A stretch of DNA of 19,188 bases from JAFCCL01 sp041645325 (GCA_041645325.1 JBAZQI010000020.1:1-19188); one strand, 5' to 3'; positions 1-7,075 are shown, counted from the stretch's first letter. Program-made: numbers and translations. The notes: generated from the sequence alone by a model not told the origin.

Positions 1-132
1 GGAAAAAAGCGCGAAAAGAATGGCGTAGGATATCAGGCAGGCAAAGCATGCTATTACAAGCTTGTTCGAGGAAAGCGCCTTTTGTTCATGCGCTTTGTTT
101 GTGGAAAGAACCTGTGCTTTTTCTTCGGCCAT
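1..132 (-). CDS. N-terminus of an unidentified membrane protein (partial)
   Basis: An open frame of 44 codons starts with ATG at 132 and runs leftward off the window. It begins MAEEKAQVLSTNKAHEQK, a charged cytoplasmic-looking head, followed by a hydrophobic stretch (about residues 25-44, KLVIACFACLISYAILFALF) that looks like a first membrane segment. A GGTGA ribosome-binding sequence lies a few bases before the ATG (142-138 on the minus strand). The promoter at 193-220 has its TATA box in the matching orientation, which supports this as a real gene start. Too little is present to assign a family. The gene shares its promoter element type with thrS, so the two may be co-regulated (inference). 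Confidence 0.6.
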   Translation of the reverse strand, partial: MAEEKAQVLSTNKAHEQKALSSNKLVIACFACLISYAILFALFS

Positions 133-192
133 TTTTTTCACCAGCAAAGAGTATGAAATAATAAGCGATAATAGGTTTAAAACTGTTTTCCT

Positions 193-220
193 GTGGCATA
201 TAAAGTATATTCATTGCCAC
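193..220 (-). promoter_or_regulatory. TATA promoter inside a GTGGCA/TGCCAC inverted repeat (copy 1)
   Basis: Read on the minus strand, GTGGCAATG opens the element and ACTTTATATGCCAC closes it. The 6-base arms GTGGCA (plus 193-198) and TGCCAC (215-220) are perfect complements, and the TATA box CTTTATAT (205-198) sits inside. A near-identical copy lies at 7162-7189 before thrS (26 of 28 bases). The expected transcription start is near 175, giving a leader of about 43 nt to the ATG at 132. The ATATAAAG core might also drive the divergent rfcS. Confidence 0.7.
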
Positions 221-230
221 TTTTTTTGAT

Positions 231-251
231 GAAACTTTTTCCAAAAGTTTC
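231..251. repeat. Perfect inverted repeat in the rfcS leader
   Basis: GAAACTTTT (231-239), loop TCC, AAAAGTTTC (243-251). This is a 9-bp stem with a three-base loop, lying 35 bases before the rfcS start. It could be a hairpin at the 5' end of the rfcS mRNA or a protein-binding site. It resembles other three-base-loop palindromes at 6933-6951 and 7037-7059. Function unknown. Confidence 0.6.
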
Positions 252-285
252 CTGGCAATGATATGACTGAAAGGATTGGAGCTAT

Positions 286-1248
286 ATGGCTGGCGAGTTG
301 CCTTGGGTGGAAAAATACAGGCCCTCTGTTTTGGCTGATGTTGTCGGGCAAAAGGAAGCCATTGGCAGGTTGCAAAGCTATGTGAAAGGCAGGAATGCCC
401 CGAACATGATGTTTTCAGGCCCTGCAGGCGTTGGAAAAACAAGTGCGGCTGTGGCGCTTGCAAAAGAGCTTTATGGCCAGGAATTTGCAAGAAACTTTTT
501 GGAGCTCAATGCATCGGACAGCAGGGGAATTGACGTAGTAAGGGGCCAGATAAAGGACTTTGCAAGAACGCTTGCTTTCTCCGCTGATTTCAAGATAATT
601 TTTTTGGACGAATCGGATGCCCTTACAAGTGACGCACAGCATGCTTTGAGGCGCACAATGGAAAAGTACACAAAGACCTGCCGCTTTATCCTGAGCTGCA
701 ATTATTCAAGCAGGATTATAGAGCCGCTGCAAAGCAGGTGCATAATATTCAGGTTCAGGCCGTTGCAGGCAAAAGAGGTCAAGGAAAGGATACAGGAAAT
801 TGCGGAAAAGGAAAATCTGGAAATAGGGGACAAAGCGCTTGAGGCAATTGTTTATGTAAGCATGGGTGACATGAGAAAGGCAGTGAACATACTGCAGGCT
901 TCCTCCGCACTAAGCAAAAAAATCGATGAGGAAACTGTTTTCAATGTGAGCAGCAGGGCCAAGCCCCAGGAAGTCAAGGAAATGATAATGCTTGCAATCG
1001 AGGGAAAGTTCCTTGAGGCAAGAGGCCTTTTGGACAAGCTCATGTACGAGCACGGCATGTCAGGAGAAGACGTGATAGGGCAGGTTTACAGGGAAATAAT
1101 GGAAGCGGATGAAAAGGAAATTGCAAGCAAGGCAAAGATTGCGCTCGTTGACGTGATAGGCGAATACGACTACAGGCTAGTGGAAGGGGCGCACGAAAGG
1201 CTGCAGCTAGAGGCAATGCTTGCACAATTCATGCGGTTCAAAAAATAA
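286..1248 (+). CDS. rfcS: Replication factor C small subunit (clamp loader ATPase)
   Basis: RFC small subunits form, with one large subunit, the pentameric clamp loader that opens the PCNA ring and loads it at primer-template junctions. The 320-aa product has the normal family length. AAA+ motifs appear in order: RFC box PWVEKYRP (6-13), Walker A GPAGVGKT (45-52), Walker B IIFLDESD (104-111, DESD where DEAD is usual), sensor 1 around SCNYSSRI (137-144), arginine-finger SRC motif (150-152), and sensor 2 GDMRKAVN (194-201). The rest is the helical collar domain. The ATG at 286 follows GGAG closely (278-281). The gene stands alone and converges with the kinase gene, whose stop lies 21 bases downstream. 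The large subunit is not in the window. Confidence 0.97.
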   Translation: MAGELPWVEKYRPSVLADVVGQKEAIGRLQSYVKGRNAPNMMFSGPAGVGKTSAAVALAKELYGQEFARNFLELNASDSRGIDVVRGQIKDFARTLAFSADFKIIFLDESDALTSDAQHALRRTMEKYTKTCRFILSCNYSSRIIEPLQSRCIIFRFRPLQAKEVKERIQEIAEKENLEIGDKALEAIVYVSMGDMRKAVNILQASSALSKKIDEETVFNVSSRAKPQEVKEMIMLAIEGKFLEARGLLDKLMYEHGMSGEDVIGQVYREIMEADEKEIASKAKIALVDVIGEYDYRLVEGAHERLQLEAMLAQFMRFKK

Positions 1249-1267
1249 GGGCGGCAACATTGCGCCC
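1249..1267. terminator. Possible hairpin between convergent gene ends
   Basis: GGGCG (1249-1253) and CGCCC (1263-1267) pair around a 9-base loop in the 21-base gap between the stops of rfcS and the opposing kinase gene. No U-run follows on the plus strand, so a terminator role is weakly supported. Confidence 0.25.
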
Positions 1268-1269
1268 GC

Positions 1270-2226
1270 CTAAAATGAAATTTGGAGCATTGTTTTTTCA
1301 AATTGCCTGGCTTTTTGCACGCTTTTTTTGAAAAAAGAAAGGTATTTTTCTTCTTTTGCGGGATTTATTGCCGCACTGTTTGCAAAAAAAAGCGCAATCC
1401 TTACTGCCCTGTGCAGCATCAACAAGGGCAAAGCCCTTTTCTCCGATTCAGACAAGGTAACTATGCCGCTGTAAGCAGAAAAAATTTCTTTTATTGATTT
1501 GAAATCCGTTTTGTGCGGGTGCAATGCTTGGTCGGACAACAGCACTGCCAAGTCTGCTGCCCAGCTTCCAATGCATGCATCCCCAAAGTCAAGAATTGCG
1601 CTGATTTTGTTGCCAGTAAACTTAAAATTCCAGCAGGAGAAATCGTTGTGAATTGGCCCGATGTTCGTGCAATCGCCAAATTTTTTCAGCTCCGGCTCAA
1701 GCATTTTTACCTTTTGCCCTAACTCAAGCTTGGCTTCGCCAAACGCCGGGCTTATTTTTGGGAAATCATTGCGCAGAACACTATAATCAAAACTGAAATC
1801 AAACGAGTCTTTCAAGAAACTTTTGCCCCTTGGATTGCAGCTCTTTAGGGCTAACTGCATTTCCGCAAGTGTTCTGCCAAGCGCCCTAAGCTGTTCCCTG
1901 TTGAGGCTGCACTGGCCAACTTTCCTGCCGCCCAAAAATTCGAACAAACCAAAGTGCTTTCCATAAAGCAAAGCAAACTCCTTGCCATCAGCAGTTTTTA
2001 TTGGCTTCGGAACAGGAAACCCTTTGGCATGCAAATGCTGCAAAATGCTGCATTCAAACAAAATGTTTTCATCCCCGGAACAAAGCCACTGCCTCAACAC
2101 AAAAGGACCCTTGTCTGTTTCGACCATTTCATTAAAATTGGCAGTGCCAAGAGAAAGCTCCTTCCTATCAACCAAGCGCAATCCAAACTCCTGCAAAACA
2201 GCAACAACCGTATTTTTGGGCAGCAT
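1270..2226 (-). CDS. Homoserine kinase type II-like / APH-fold kinase
   Basis: The 318-aa product has the choline kinase/aminoglycoside phosphotransferase fold. The catalytic loop HNDFSCWN (193-200) supplies the general-base Asp195 and Asn200, and DFGD (213-216) binds metal, followed by WAADLAVLLSD as in ThrB2-type homoserine kinases. The length and the IHxDxxxxN...ILDFGDA pattern fit the ThrB2 group (homoserine to O-phosphohomoserine in threonine synthesis). However, substrate cannot be read from sequence, and no other threonine-pathway gene is nearby. The ATG at 2226 is only about 28 bases from a TATA-like GTTATAAAAAA (2258-2249), so the mRNA is probably leaderless or nearly so. The gene is divergent from the PHP gene. 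Confidence 0.75.
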   Translation of the reverse strand: MLPKNTVVAVLQEFGLRLVDRKELSLGTANFNEMVETDKGPFVLRQWLCSGDENILFECSILQHLHAKGFPVPKPIKTADGKEFALLYGKHFGLFEFLGGRKVGQCSLNREQLRALGRTLAEMQLALKSCNPRGKSFLKDSFDFSFDYSVLRNDFPKISPAFGEAKLELGQKVKMLEPELKKFGDCTNIGPIHNDFSCWNFKFTGNKISAILDFGDACIGSWAADLAVLLSDQALHPHKTDFKSIKEIFSAYSGIVTLSESEKRALPLLMLHRAVRIALFFANSAAINPAKEEKYLSFFKKSVQKARQFEKTMLQISF

Positions 2227-2248
2227 AAAAAATTATAGCAATCCAAGA

Positions 2249-2258
2249 TTTTTTATAA
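2249..2258. promoter_or_regulatory. Shared TATA-like element between divergent genes
   Basis: The A/T block TTTTTTATAA sits about 28 bases from the kinase ATG (2226, minus) and about 40 bases from the PHP ATG (2295, plus). It reads as an acceptable archaeal TATA box in both directions. For the kinase it implies a leaderless transcript. For the PHP gene it allows a 10-15 nt leader carrying GTGG before the ATG. Confidence 0.4.
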
Positions 2259-2294
2259 CGTAACGCACTCAAAGTTATTTGACAAAGTGGTTAA

Positions 2295-3148
2295 ATGGAA
2301 GAAATCAGGTACAACCGGCACAATCACACGCACTATTCTGACGGGCGATTGTCTCCGGCAGATGTTGTAAGGGCAAATAAGCAAAAAGGATACAATTGCA
2401 TCGCTCTCACAGACCACTTTTCCGTTGACGGCATAGACGAGGCAATTGAAGAGGGAACAAAACTTGGCGTTACAGTATTCCCTGGCATTGAACTTGAAAC
2501 AAAAAAAGTTGAATTGCTCGGATTGTTCATTGACCACAAAAATCCGCAATTAAGAGCGTTCCTGCAACAGCTTAGGCAGTACCACGACGCTGTTTTGCGG
2601 GAAACAATTGAACACCTTAACAAAAATGGAATTCGTGTAAGCGTTGAAGAAATCAGGCGGTTTGCCGGCTGCCGAGCAATTTTCAATGAAAACATAATTG
2701 ATTTTTTGGTTCAAAAGCGCTTTGCAGCAAACAAAAGAAGGGCAAAGAAAATGCTTGTTGCTGTTCCCTTGAACAGGATAAAAAAATTTTCCCAAAAGCG
2801 GTTCATTCGCCAACAATTAAAACAACGGCAAAAATAATCAACAATGCCGGCGGCATGCCAGTGCTGCCGCACGCTTTTTCATACGGAAAGGCAATTAACA
2901 TTGTAACATTGCCTTTTCTGCTCGCTTTCATGAAAAAAAGAGGCGTGAAAGGGCTGGAAACCCAAACGCCAAGGCATGGCAAAGCAAAAGCAGCCTACCT
3001 GGCATTGCTGGCGAGAGCATTCAGAATGCAGCAAACAGGCGGAGCAGACCTGCACAGTGCAGAAGCAACGGAATTGGGAATGCTGGCACAACACAGGCAA
3101 AAAAAACCCGTTGCCGGAATGCTGCGAAAAAGAATGGGAAAACCATAA
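2295..3148 (+). pseudogene. PHP-domain phosphoesterase split by a -1 frameshift
   Basis: Two adjoining frames together encode one PHP protein. The first (2295-2837) gives HNHTHYSDG (His9, His11, Asp16), ALTDH (Asp40, His41) and GIEL (Glu66), which are metal ligands of the PHP superfamily. The second (visible from ATG 2855 to 3148, readable back through 2787) gives AKIINNAGGMPVLPH and TGGADLHS, the missing C-terminal ligands. Joining the frames by a -1 step at AAAAAAA (2780-2786) yields about 284 aa, the usual length of the family (phosphoesterases such as nucleoside 3',5'-bisphosphate phosphatases). Both halves keep their ligands, so decay, if any, is recent. A base-call error, programmed slippage and true inactivation are all possible. 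As read, the first frame would end at 180 aa without the C-terminal ligands. Confidence 0.8.
2780..2786 (+). other. A_AAA_AAA heptamer at the frameshift point
   Basis: In the upstream frame the codons are ATA AAA AAA TTT, so the heptamer lies exactly in the phase of a canonical -1 slippery site. A -1 slip here (or one extra A) continues into the downstream PHP frame as RIKKIFPKAVHS. I see no convincing stem 5-10 bases downstream that would act as a classical stimulator. Confidence 0.6.
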
Positions 3149-3166
3149 AATAAATTTTAACTGTTT

Positions 3167-3820
3167 TTAATTGATTCCGTTGTTCGGTTTTTTGAACGGG
3201 TTTAAGAGTAAACCCTTATGCTCTTCCTGCACCGGCGAACCATTTTTTGGCTGCTCCGGCGGGCATTCATCCAAAAGCAATACTGCCGATGCAATAACCG
3301 TTGTCCACAAGCCGTCTTTGTTGCATTCCGCGCTCTGGCAGATGTTTGTTGTCTTGAAAATGTGCCCGGAGGCCATATACTCTTGTTTTCTTTCATCCCA
3401 CGCTTTATTTGGGTCGAATTCAACGCCCAAAGTGGTGGCAAGCATTGTTGCCGCAAGGTCCTCGGCATATTCGCCGCTTTTCTGGCCGGTTTCACCAAAA
3501 GTATGGTGCTCGGAAAGATAGCCGTGGTGGTTCCTTTCTTTAGGAATGGCAATGCCGATGGCGGCGGAAACAAGCCTATTCGGCTCATTGCTTTCGCTTC
3601 TTGCCATGACACAAAAAGTAATCTGGCCTGGGGACAAAAACTGCATGCCCTTTTCCTTGCTGATTACCTCCGCATTTGGAGGCAGGATGCTTGAAACGTA
3701 AACAAGATTGCATTTCTCAATGCCGGCATCCCTCAAAGCAAGCTCAAAAGAAGCAAGCCTGTCCTTGTGCACGCCAACGCCCTTTGTGAGGAAAAGTTTC
3801 TTTGGAACAAAATCAGTCAT
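3167..3820 (-). CDS. pdaD: Pyruvoyl-dependent arginine decarboxylase
   Basis: This enzyme converts arginine to agmatine, the precursor for polyamines and, in archaea, for agmatidine in tRNA-Ile2. The proenzyme cuts itself between two serines to make a pyruvoyl group. Here NLVYVSSILPP puts the break between Ser43 and Ser44. Other conserved stretches are AAIGIAIPKERNHHGYLSEH (86-105) and the C-terminal NKDGLWTTVIASAVLLL. I chose ATG 3820 (217 aa) over an upstream TTG at 3862, because the extra residues are not family-like and TTTTAAAA at about 3845-3851 lies 25-31 bases before this ATG (leaderless pattern). About 34 residues (184-217, proline/lysine/asparagine-rich) extend past the usual end. 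The gene converges with the PHP gene; T-rich DNA between the stops may end both transcripts. Confidence 0.93.
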   Translation of the reverse strand: MTDFVPKKLFLTKGVGVHKDRLASFELALRDAGIEKCNLVYVSSILPPNAEVISKEKGMQFLSPGQITFCVMARSESNEPNRLVSAAIGIAIPKERNHHGYLSEHHTFGETGQKSGEYAEDLAATMLATTLGVEFDPNKAWDERKQEYMASGHIFKTTNICQSAECNKDGLWTTVIASAVLLLDECPPEQPKNGSPVQEEHKGLLLNPFKKPNNGIN

Positions 3821-3843
3821 TATGAGAAAAGTGCAGGAATTGT

Positions 3844-3852
3844 TTTTTAAAA
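3844..3852 (-). promoter_or_regulatory. Putative TATA box of the arginine decarboxylase gene
   Basis: On the minus strand CTTTTAAAA lies about 27 bases before the ATG at 3820, in the spacing expected for a leaderless archaeal transcript. No ribosome-binding sequence precedes the ATG. Confidence 0.4.
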
Positions 3853-3882
3853 GTATTCCCAAAAATCGGAATTGTTTCTTAA

Positions 3883-4641
3883 CTAAGCGTTTTCGGCAAA
3901 GAATTTGGAAACAAGAGCGAGCATTTTTTCAAAATCGCCAGGCTTTGAATAATGGTGGTCCGCACCCTGAACAATTTCAAGCCTGCAATTTGGAATGAGA
4001 GAAGCTGTCTTTTTGCTCTGCTCCACAGGAACAACTTTGTCCATGCCGCCGTGGACAATCAGCACAGGAACCCTGATTTTTTTCGCTGCGTCAAAAGCGC
4101 TGACATTCTCCGCATCCTTGCAGAAAGAGTAGTTAAGCCTGGGCTTGCCCATCACGCTGCTTTCATGCAAGATAAAGCCATTCTTCTTCCAGTGCTCAAT
4201 GCTTACCTTGTCTTCATCAGCAATTATTTTTCCCAAGCGGTCTGAGACAGGCGATTTCAAAGCAAGGGCAAACAAGCCGGAAACATTTGGGGCAGCAAGG
4301 AGGGCAGCCATTCCTCCAAAGCTTGAGCCAAACAAGGCAATTTTTGAAAACCCTTTTTCCCTGACAAAAGAAACTGCGCAAAGCACATCATCAACAGCTT
4401 CAGATATTGTGACATCCTCAAATTTCCCTTCACTTTCACCATGGCCAAAGAAGTCAAAACGGAAGGTAGAAACGCCGTTTTGATTCAGGGCCCTTTCCAG
4501 GCAAGTATAGGTGTCAACATCCTTGCTTGTGGCAAAGCCGTGGCACAAAATCACAATTGCCCCGCTGCCGCCTGCCGGACTTGACAATATTCCGCAAAGC
4601 CTGTCGCCCCTGCTGTTCTTGAAAAAAAGCTTTTGCTGCAT
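3883..4641 (-). CDS. Alpha/beta hydrolase (serine hydrolase)
   Basis: The 252-aa product has the features of the alpha/beta hydrolase fold: HGFATSK (34-40, oxyanion-hole region), FGHGES (65-70), nucleophile elbow GSSFGG with Ser107, acid Asp201 in HGGMDKVVP, and catalytic His in GADHHY (His229, possibly His230). The absence of a signal peptide suggests a cytoplasmic esterase or peptidase-like enzyme; the substrate cannot be inferred. The start at 4641 sits about 25 bases from TTTATAAAC (4670-4662, minus strand), which points to its own promoter and a leaderless mRNA despite lying only 42 bases behind nreA. The next gene downstream on this strand is the arginine decarboxylase, 62 bases away with its own TATA-like box. 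Confidence 0.85.
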   Translation of the reverse strand: MQQKLFFKNSRGDRLCGILSSPAGGSGAIVILCHGFATSKDVDTYTCLERALNQNGVSTFRFDFFGHGESEGKFEDVTISEAVDDVLCAVSFVREKGFSKIALFGSSFGGMAALLAAPNVSGLFALALKSPVSDRLGKIIADEDKVSIEHWKKNGFILHESSVMGKPRLNYSFCKDAENVSAFDAAKKIRVPVLIVHGGMDKVVPVEQSKKTASLIPNCRLEIVQGADHHYSKPGDFEKMLALVSKFFAENA

Positions 4642-4661
4642 ATTATCATTAAAGCAGGGTT

Positions 4662-4670
4662 GTTTATAAA
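4662..4670 (-). promoter_or_regulatory. Putative TATA box of the alpha/beta hydrolase gene
   Basis: Minus-strand TTTATAAAC, centred about 25 bases before the ATG at 4641, inside the 42-base gap after nreA. This spacing predicts a start of transcription at or next to the ATG. Confidence 0.5.
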
Positions 4671-4683
4671 ATTTTATTCTGGA

Positions 4684-5922
4684 CTAGAAGTCGCAAAGCC
4701 TTTTCTGGTTCCGCAAAAAGTCAAGCAATTTGCTTTCCTTTTCATATCTGGAAACAGGAACCTTGAGCTTCCTTGAAAGGAAAGCAAGGGCAAGCGAAAG
4801 GCCTGAAAAAACAAGGGGCTTCTGCTTCAATGCATTCCTGACATTCTCCCTGATTTGCCAGACGCCCAAAGGAACACTGTAGCCGCCGCCTATTTCCCTG
4901 AACACCATGGCCGCGGCCTGCCTCTTTTTTTCAATCAGGTGCTCTGCCACTGCAAGCCTTGCGCTGTAATATGCGCCCTCAACATTCGAGGCATATGTTT
5001 TTCGCCCTGCATAAAATTCGTGGTCCTGGACTATGTGGGCTTCTTTTGCATTCACTGCCCATGTTCCGCCCGGAAGCCAGCATTCAAGCTGCTCAAACGC
5101 CCAGGAACCGGGAACAAGTAGAACCCAGTAATCGTTGTCAAGGTAATTTGAGTGGAAAAGCTGGAATTCACCGAGCTGCTGGAAGCCCTTGACTTTTTCC
5201 TCAATAAGGTCTTTTGAAATGTTGGAGTCAACGGCAGAAATCGCCCACCTTGTGGGAACAAGCTTTCGGTTTTTTCCAATGCCAAGCGTGCCCGCACTCA
5301 ATAACTTGTAAAGCCTGCTTACATTGAAGCCGGCATTGTACAGGTTCATAATTGCGTCATGTGATTTCAAATCCGTGTCGGAAACCGCATAGTCAATCTT
5401 TTTGGGGATAATGGGATTTTCCTCAAACCTCATGCTGGCAAGCTCGCCGCTTGGCCCATGCGGTGCAATGCTCTCGTGGAATGAAAGGCTTGGCACCGGC
5501 TTTTTCTTGAGCTTCACATCTATTGCTGTTGGCTTTGTTGCCATCACCAGCTCTTGGAGCTCCGCAAGCTCATAACCAGGCTTTGCGGCATCTGAAACAT
5601 CAACGCGCCTGTTGCTCCTGAGCAGCTGTTCCCTGAAAGAAATTATTTCTTCCTGCGACAGGCCAAACCAGTCTTCAGGCGTGTCAAACAGGGCAGAATC
5701 CATGACTTCCGTTGGGGAAAGCGGCGCAATCTGCACTTTTGGATAGTTGTTCCAGCTCACAAAAAGGCTTGGAGGGCTGCTTCCCACAAATTCGGTTCCG
5801 GAAATGTTTGCCACAACCCTGCTCTGCATGCCGTGGTTTTTCAGAATTGAACAAAAGCTAAGGCCGCACAAAAGCTTTCCCTTGCACCTGATGCACAACT
5901 CAGGAGAAATCATAAATTTCAC
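4684..5922 (-). CDS. nreA: NreA-type archaeal DNA repair protein
   Basis: The 412-aa product matches the archaeal Nre family, linked to DNA damage response and PCNA binding. Visible features are an N-terminal cysteine cluster suited to a zinc site (Cys10, Cys13, Cys19, Cys24), the conserved long body with GPSGELASMRFEENP and LVPTRWAISAVDSNIS, and a C-terminus ending exactly in QKRLCDF (406-412). This last matches the PCNA-interacting (PIP) pattern QxxLxxF that Nre proteins are known to carry at this place. The protein is probably nuclear-maintenance machinery acting at the sliding clamp, consistent with the clamp-loader gene nearby, although the two are not in one operon. GTGA lies just before the ATG, and T/A-rich TTATTTTATTC at about 5945-5955 is a candidate TATA box. 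Confidence 0.9.
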   Translation of the reverse strand: MKFMISPELCIRCKGKLLCGLSFCSILKNHGMQSRVVANISGTEFVGSSPPSLFVSWNNYPKVQIAPLSPTEVMDSALFDTPEDWFGLSQEEIISFREQLLRSNRRVDVSDAAKPGYELAELQELVMATKPTAIDVKLKKKPVPSLSFHESIAPHGPSGELASMRFEENPIIPKKIDYAVSDTDLKSHDAIMNLYNAGFNVSRLYKLLSAGTLGIGKNRKLVPTRWAISAVDSNISKDLIEEKVKGFQQLGEFQLFHSNYLDNDYWVLLVPGSWAFEQLECWLPGGTWAVNAKEAHIVQDHEFYAGRKTYASNVEGAYYSARLAVAEHLIEKKRQAAAMVFREIGGGYSVPLGVWQIRENVRNALKQKPLVFSGLSLALAFLSRKLKVPVSRYEKESKLLDFLRNQKRLCDF

Positions 5923-6022
5923 TAATATATTGCCCTGATTAATGAATAAAATAAGCTGGGTGGCAAGTTTCCGCTGAAAGGTAAGCTTTTTATTCAGGAA
6001 AAGGCATTATAAGGAATGCAAT

Positions 6023-6913
6023 ATGGCTGCAAGAAAAAAGGCTGCAAGCAAGAGGCCGGTGGAACACGGCGGGCGATACGCAAGCGCTTTTGACATTTTC
6101 TCGGATTCGATTAGGACAACCTTTGACCTGAACATTTTCATTGCGCCCTTGATGGCAATAGTTTTCGGAATAATTGCGATAATTGCAACCCTTGTTCTTT
6201 CAGTGCCATTCATAATAGCAGGTGCATTGTTTTCGGCTGCAGGCACTGCGGCCGTTGCGCCAATGATTGCCTTGATTGCAATCGGCATCCTGATTTTTTC
6301 GGCCATAATTGTTGTGTCTTCGGCCATAATTTCCGGCTTTTACTACAAGAGCGTTGACGAATACATTTCAGGCAAAAAAATTTCAATAGAGAAAAACATA
6401 AAGTTTGCGATTGCAGAATGGAAAAGGCTTGTTGCGATTTACCTCATTAAACTGCTTATCTGCCTTGTGATTGCGGCTCTCGTCATGGCTCCCGCAGTCC
6501 TGTTTGTTATTTCGGCCCTTGCCATTTCCGGAAATGAGATAACAGCAGCAATTTCTTCAGAATCCACAACGGAGCTTATTACCGCGCTTGGGCCGGTTTT
6601 TGTGGTTCTTGGAGCAGTGCTTGCCTTGCTAATAGCAATAATGTTTTTCATCAATCCCCTGCTTTTCCTGTGGTTTCCAACAGCGGTCTTTGAAAAAAAG
6701 CCGGCAATGGAATGCGTGAAAAAAGGCTATTATGAGGGCAAGGCAAAGTATAAGAGAAACCTGGCGGCAATTTTCCTCATGGGCCTTATTGGCTGCGTTG
6801 TCGGAATATTCTCAATGTTTAACCCGACTTATATAATCGGGATTATTCTGGGCATTTGGCTTGAGCTTGCCTCCATTGTGATGATTATCAAGATTTACAG
6901 GGAAGGCGCCTGA
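6023..6913 (+). CDS. Six-segment integral membrane protein of unknown function
   Basis: The 296-aa protein starts with a basic, alanine-rich cytoplasmic head (MAARKKAASKRP) and has about six hydrophobic segments (roughly 38-70, 79-106, 136-168, 189-218, 246-264 and 270-290). The first, third and fourth are long enough to bend or count as more than one pass. Soluble loops contain SVDEYISGKKIS and ECVKKGYYEGKAKYKRN. The general layout resembles the loosely defined archaeal and bacterial families of polytopic proteins of unknown function (DUF4013/GlpM-like), but I see no catalytic or transport motif. CTTTTTATTC (5986-5995) could be its TATA box, giving a very short leader. The gene is divergent from nreA. 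Confidence 0.75.
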   Translation: MAARKKAASKRPVEHGGRYASAFDIFSDSIRTTFDLNIFIAPLMAIVFGIIAIIATLVLSVPFIIAGALFSAAGTAAVAPMIALIAIGILIFSAIIVVSSAIISGFYYKSVDEYISGKKISIEKNIKFAIAEWKRLVAIYLIKLLICLVIAALVMAPAVLFVISALAISGNEITAAISSESTTELITALGPVFVVLGAVLALLIAIMFFINPLLFLWFPTAVFEKKPAMECVKKGYYEGKAKYKRNLAAIFLMGLIGCVVGIFSMFNPTYIIGIILGIWLELASIVMIIKIYREGA

Positions 6914-6932
6914 AAGCCTTTTCTTTTGCGAA

Positions 6933-6951
6933 AAACCTTTGAGAAAGGTTT
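6933..6951. repeat. Perfect inverted repeat with three-base loop
   Basis: AAACCTTT, loop GAG, AAAGGTTT, flanked on both sides by GCGAA. It lies 20 bases after the stop of the membrane protein gene and may mark or protect its transcript end. Confidence 0.6.
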
Positions 6952-7012
6952 GCGAAAAATGCCTTTGGCAAGAAAAGCCTTGGGAAAAGAAAACTTTTTT
7001 TTTGCCTGCGAA

Positions 7013-7036
7013 GCGTTTTTCGCCAGCGTTTTTCGC
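7013..7036. repeat. Tandem direct repeat GCGTTTTTCGC
   Basis: Two identical 11-mers (7013-7023 and 7026-7036) separated by CA. The first also pairs with the preceding GCGAA (7008-7012). Confidence 0.55.
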
Positions 7037-7063
7037 AAGCCTTTTTTGGAAAAAGGCTTTTTT
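7037..7063. terminator. Stem-loop followed by a T-run
   Basis: AAGCCTTTTT (7037-7046), loop TGG, AAAAAGGCTT (7050-7059), then further T bases to 7063. The 10-bp stem with trailing T-run looks like an intrinsic terminator on the plus strand. It is 124 bases beyond the nearest upstream stop, so it could equally be one unit of a dispersed palindromic repeat. Confidence 0.4.
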
Positions 7064-7075
7064 CGCCAGCCCCAT

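Noticed and set aside
251..264. Third copy of the GTGGCAATG promoter element before rfcS (TGGCAATGATAT)
   Set aside because: Only one half is present and the TGCCAC arm is missing; similar half-matches (5960-5965, 13095-13102) suggest chance for single arms.
302..304. thrS motif 2 reading HRHE instead of HRNE as a missing catalytic residue (protein positions 302-305 of ThrRS)
   Set aside because: The catalytic Arg303 and Glu305 are kept, and HRHELSG is a variant I recall among bacterial-type enzymes.
2787..2880. Downstream stimulatory stem for -1 frameshifting
   Set aside because: The best stem I see (CGGCGGCA with TGCTGCCG, around 2848-2870) is about 60 bases from the heptamer, too far for the classical mechanism, so programmed slippage remains only one of three options.
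3821..3862. TTG start 14 codons upstream for the arginine decarboxylase
   Set aside because: The added residues are not family-like and the region holds the likely TATA box; ATG 3820 gives the normal family N-terminus.
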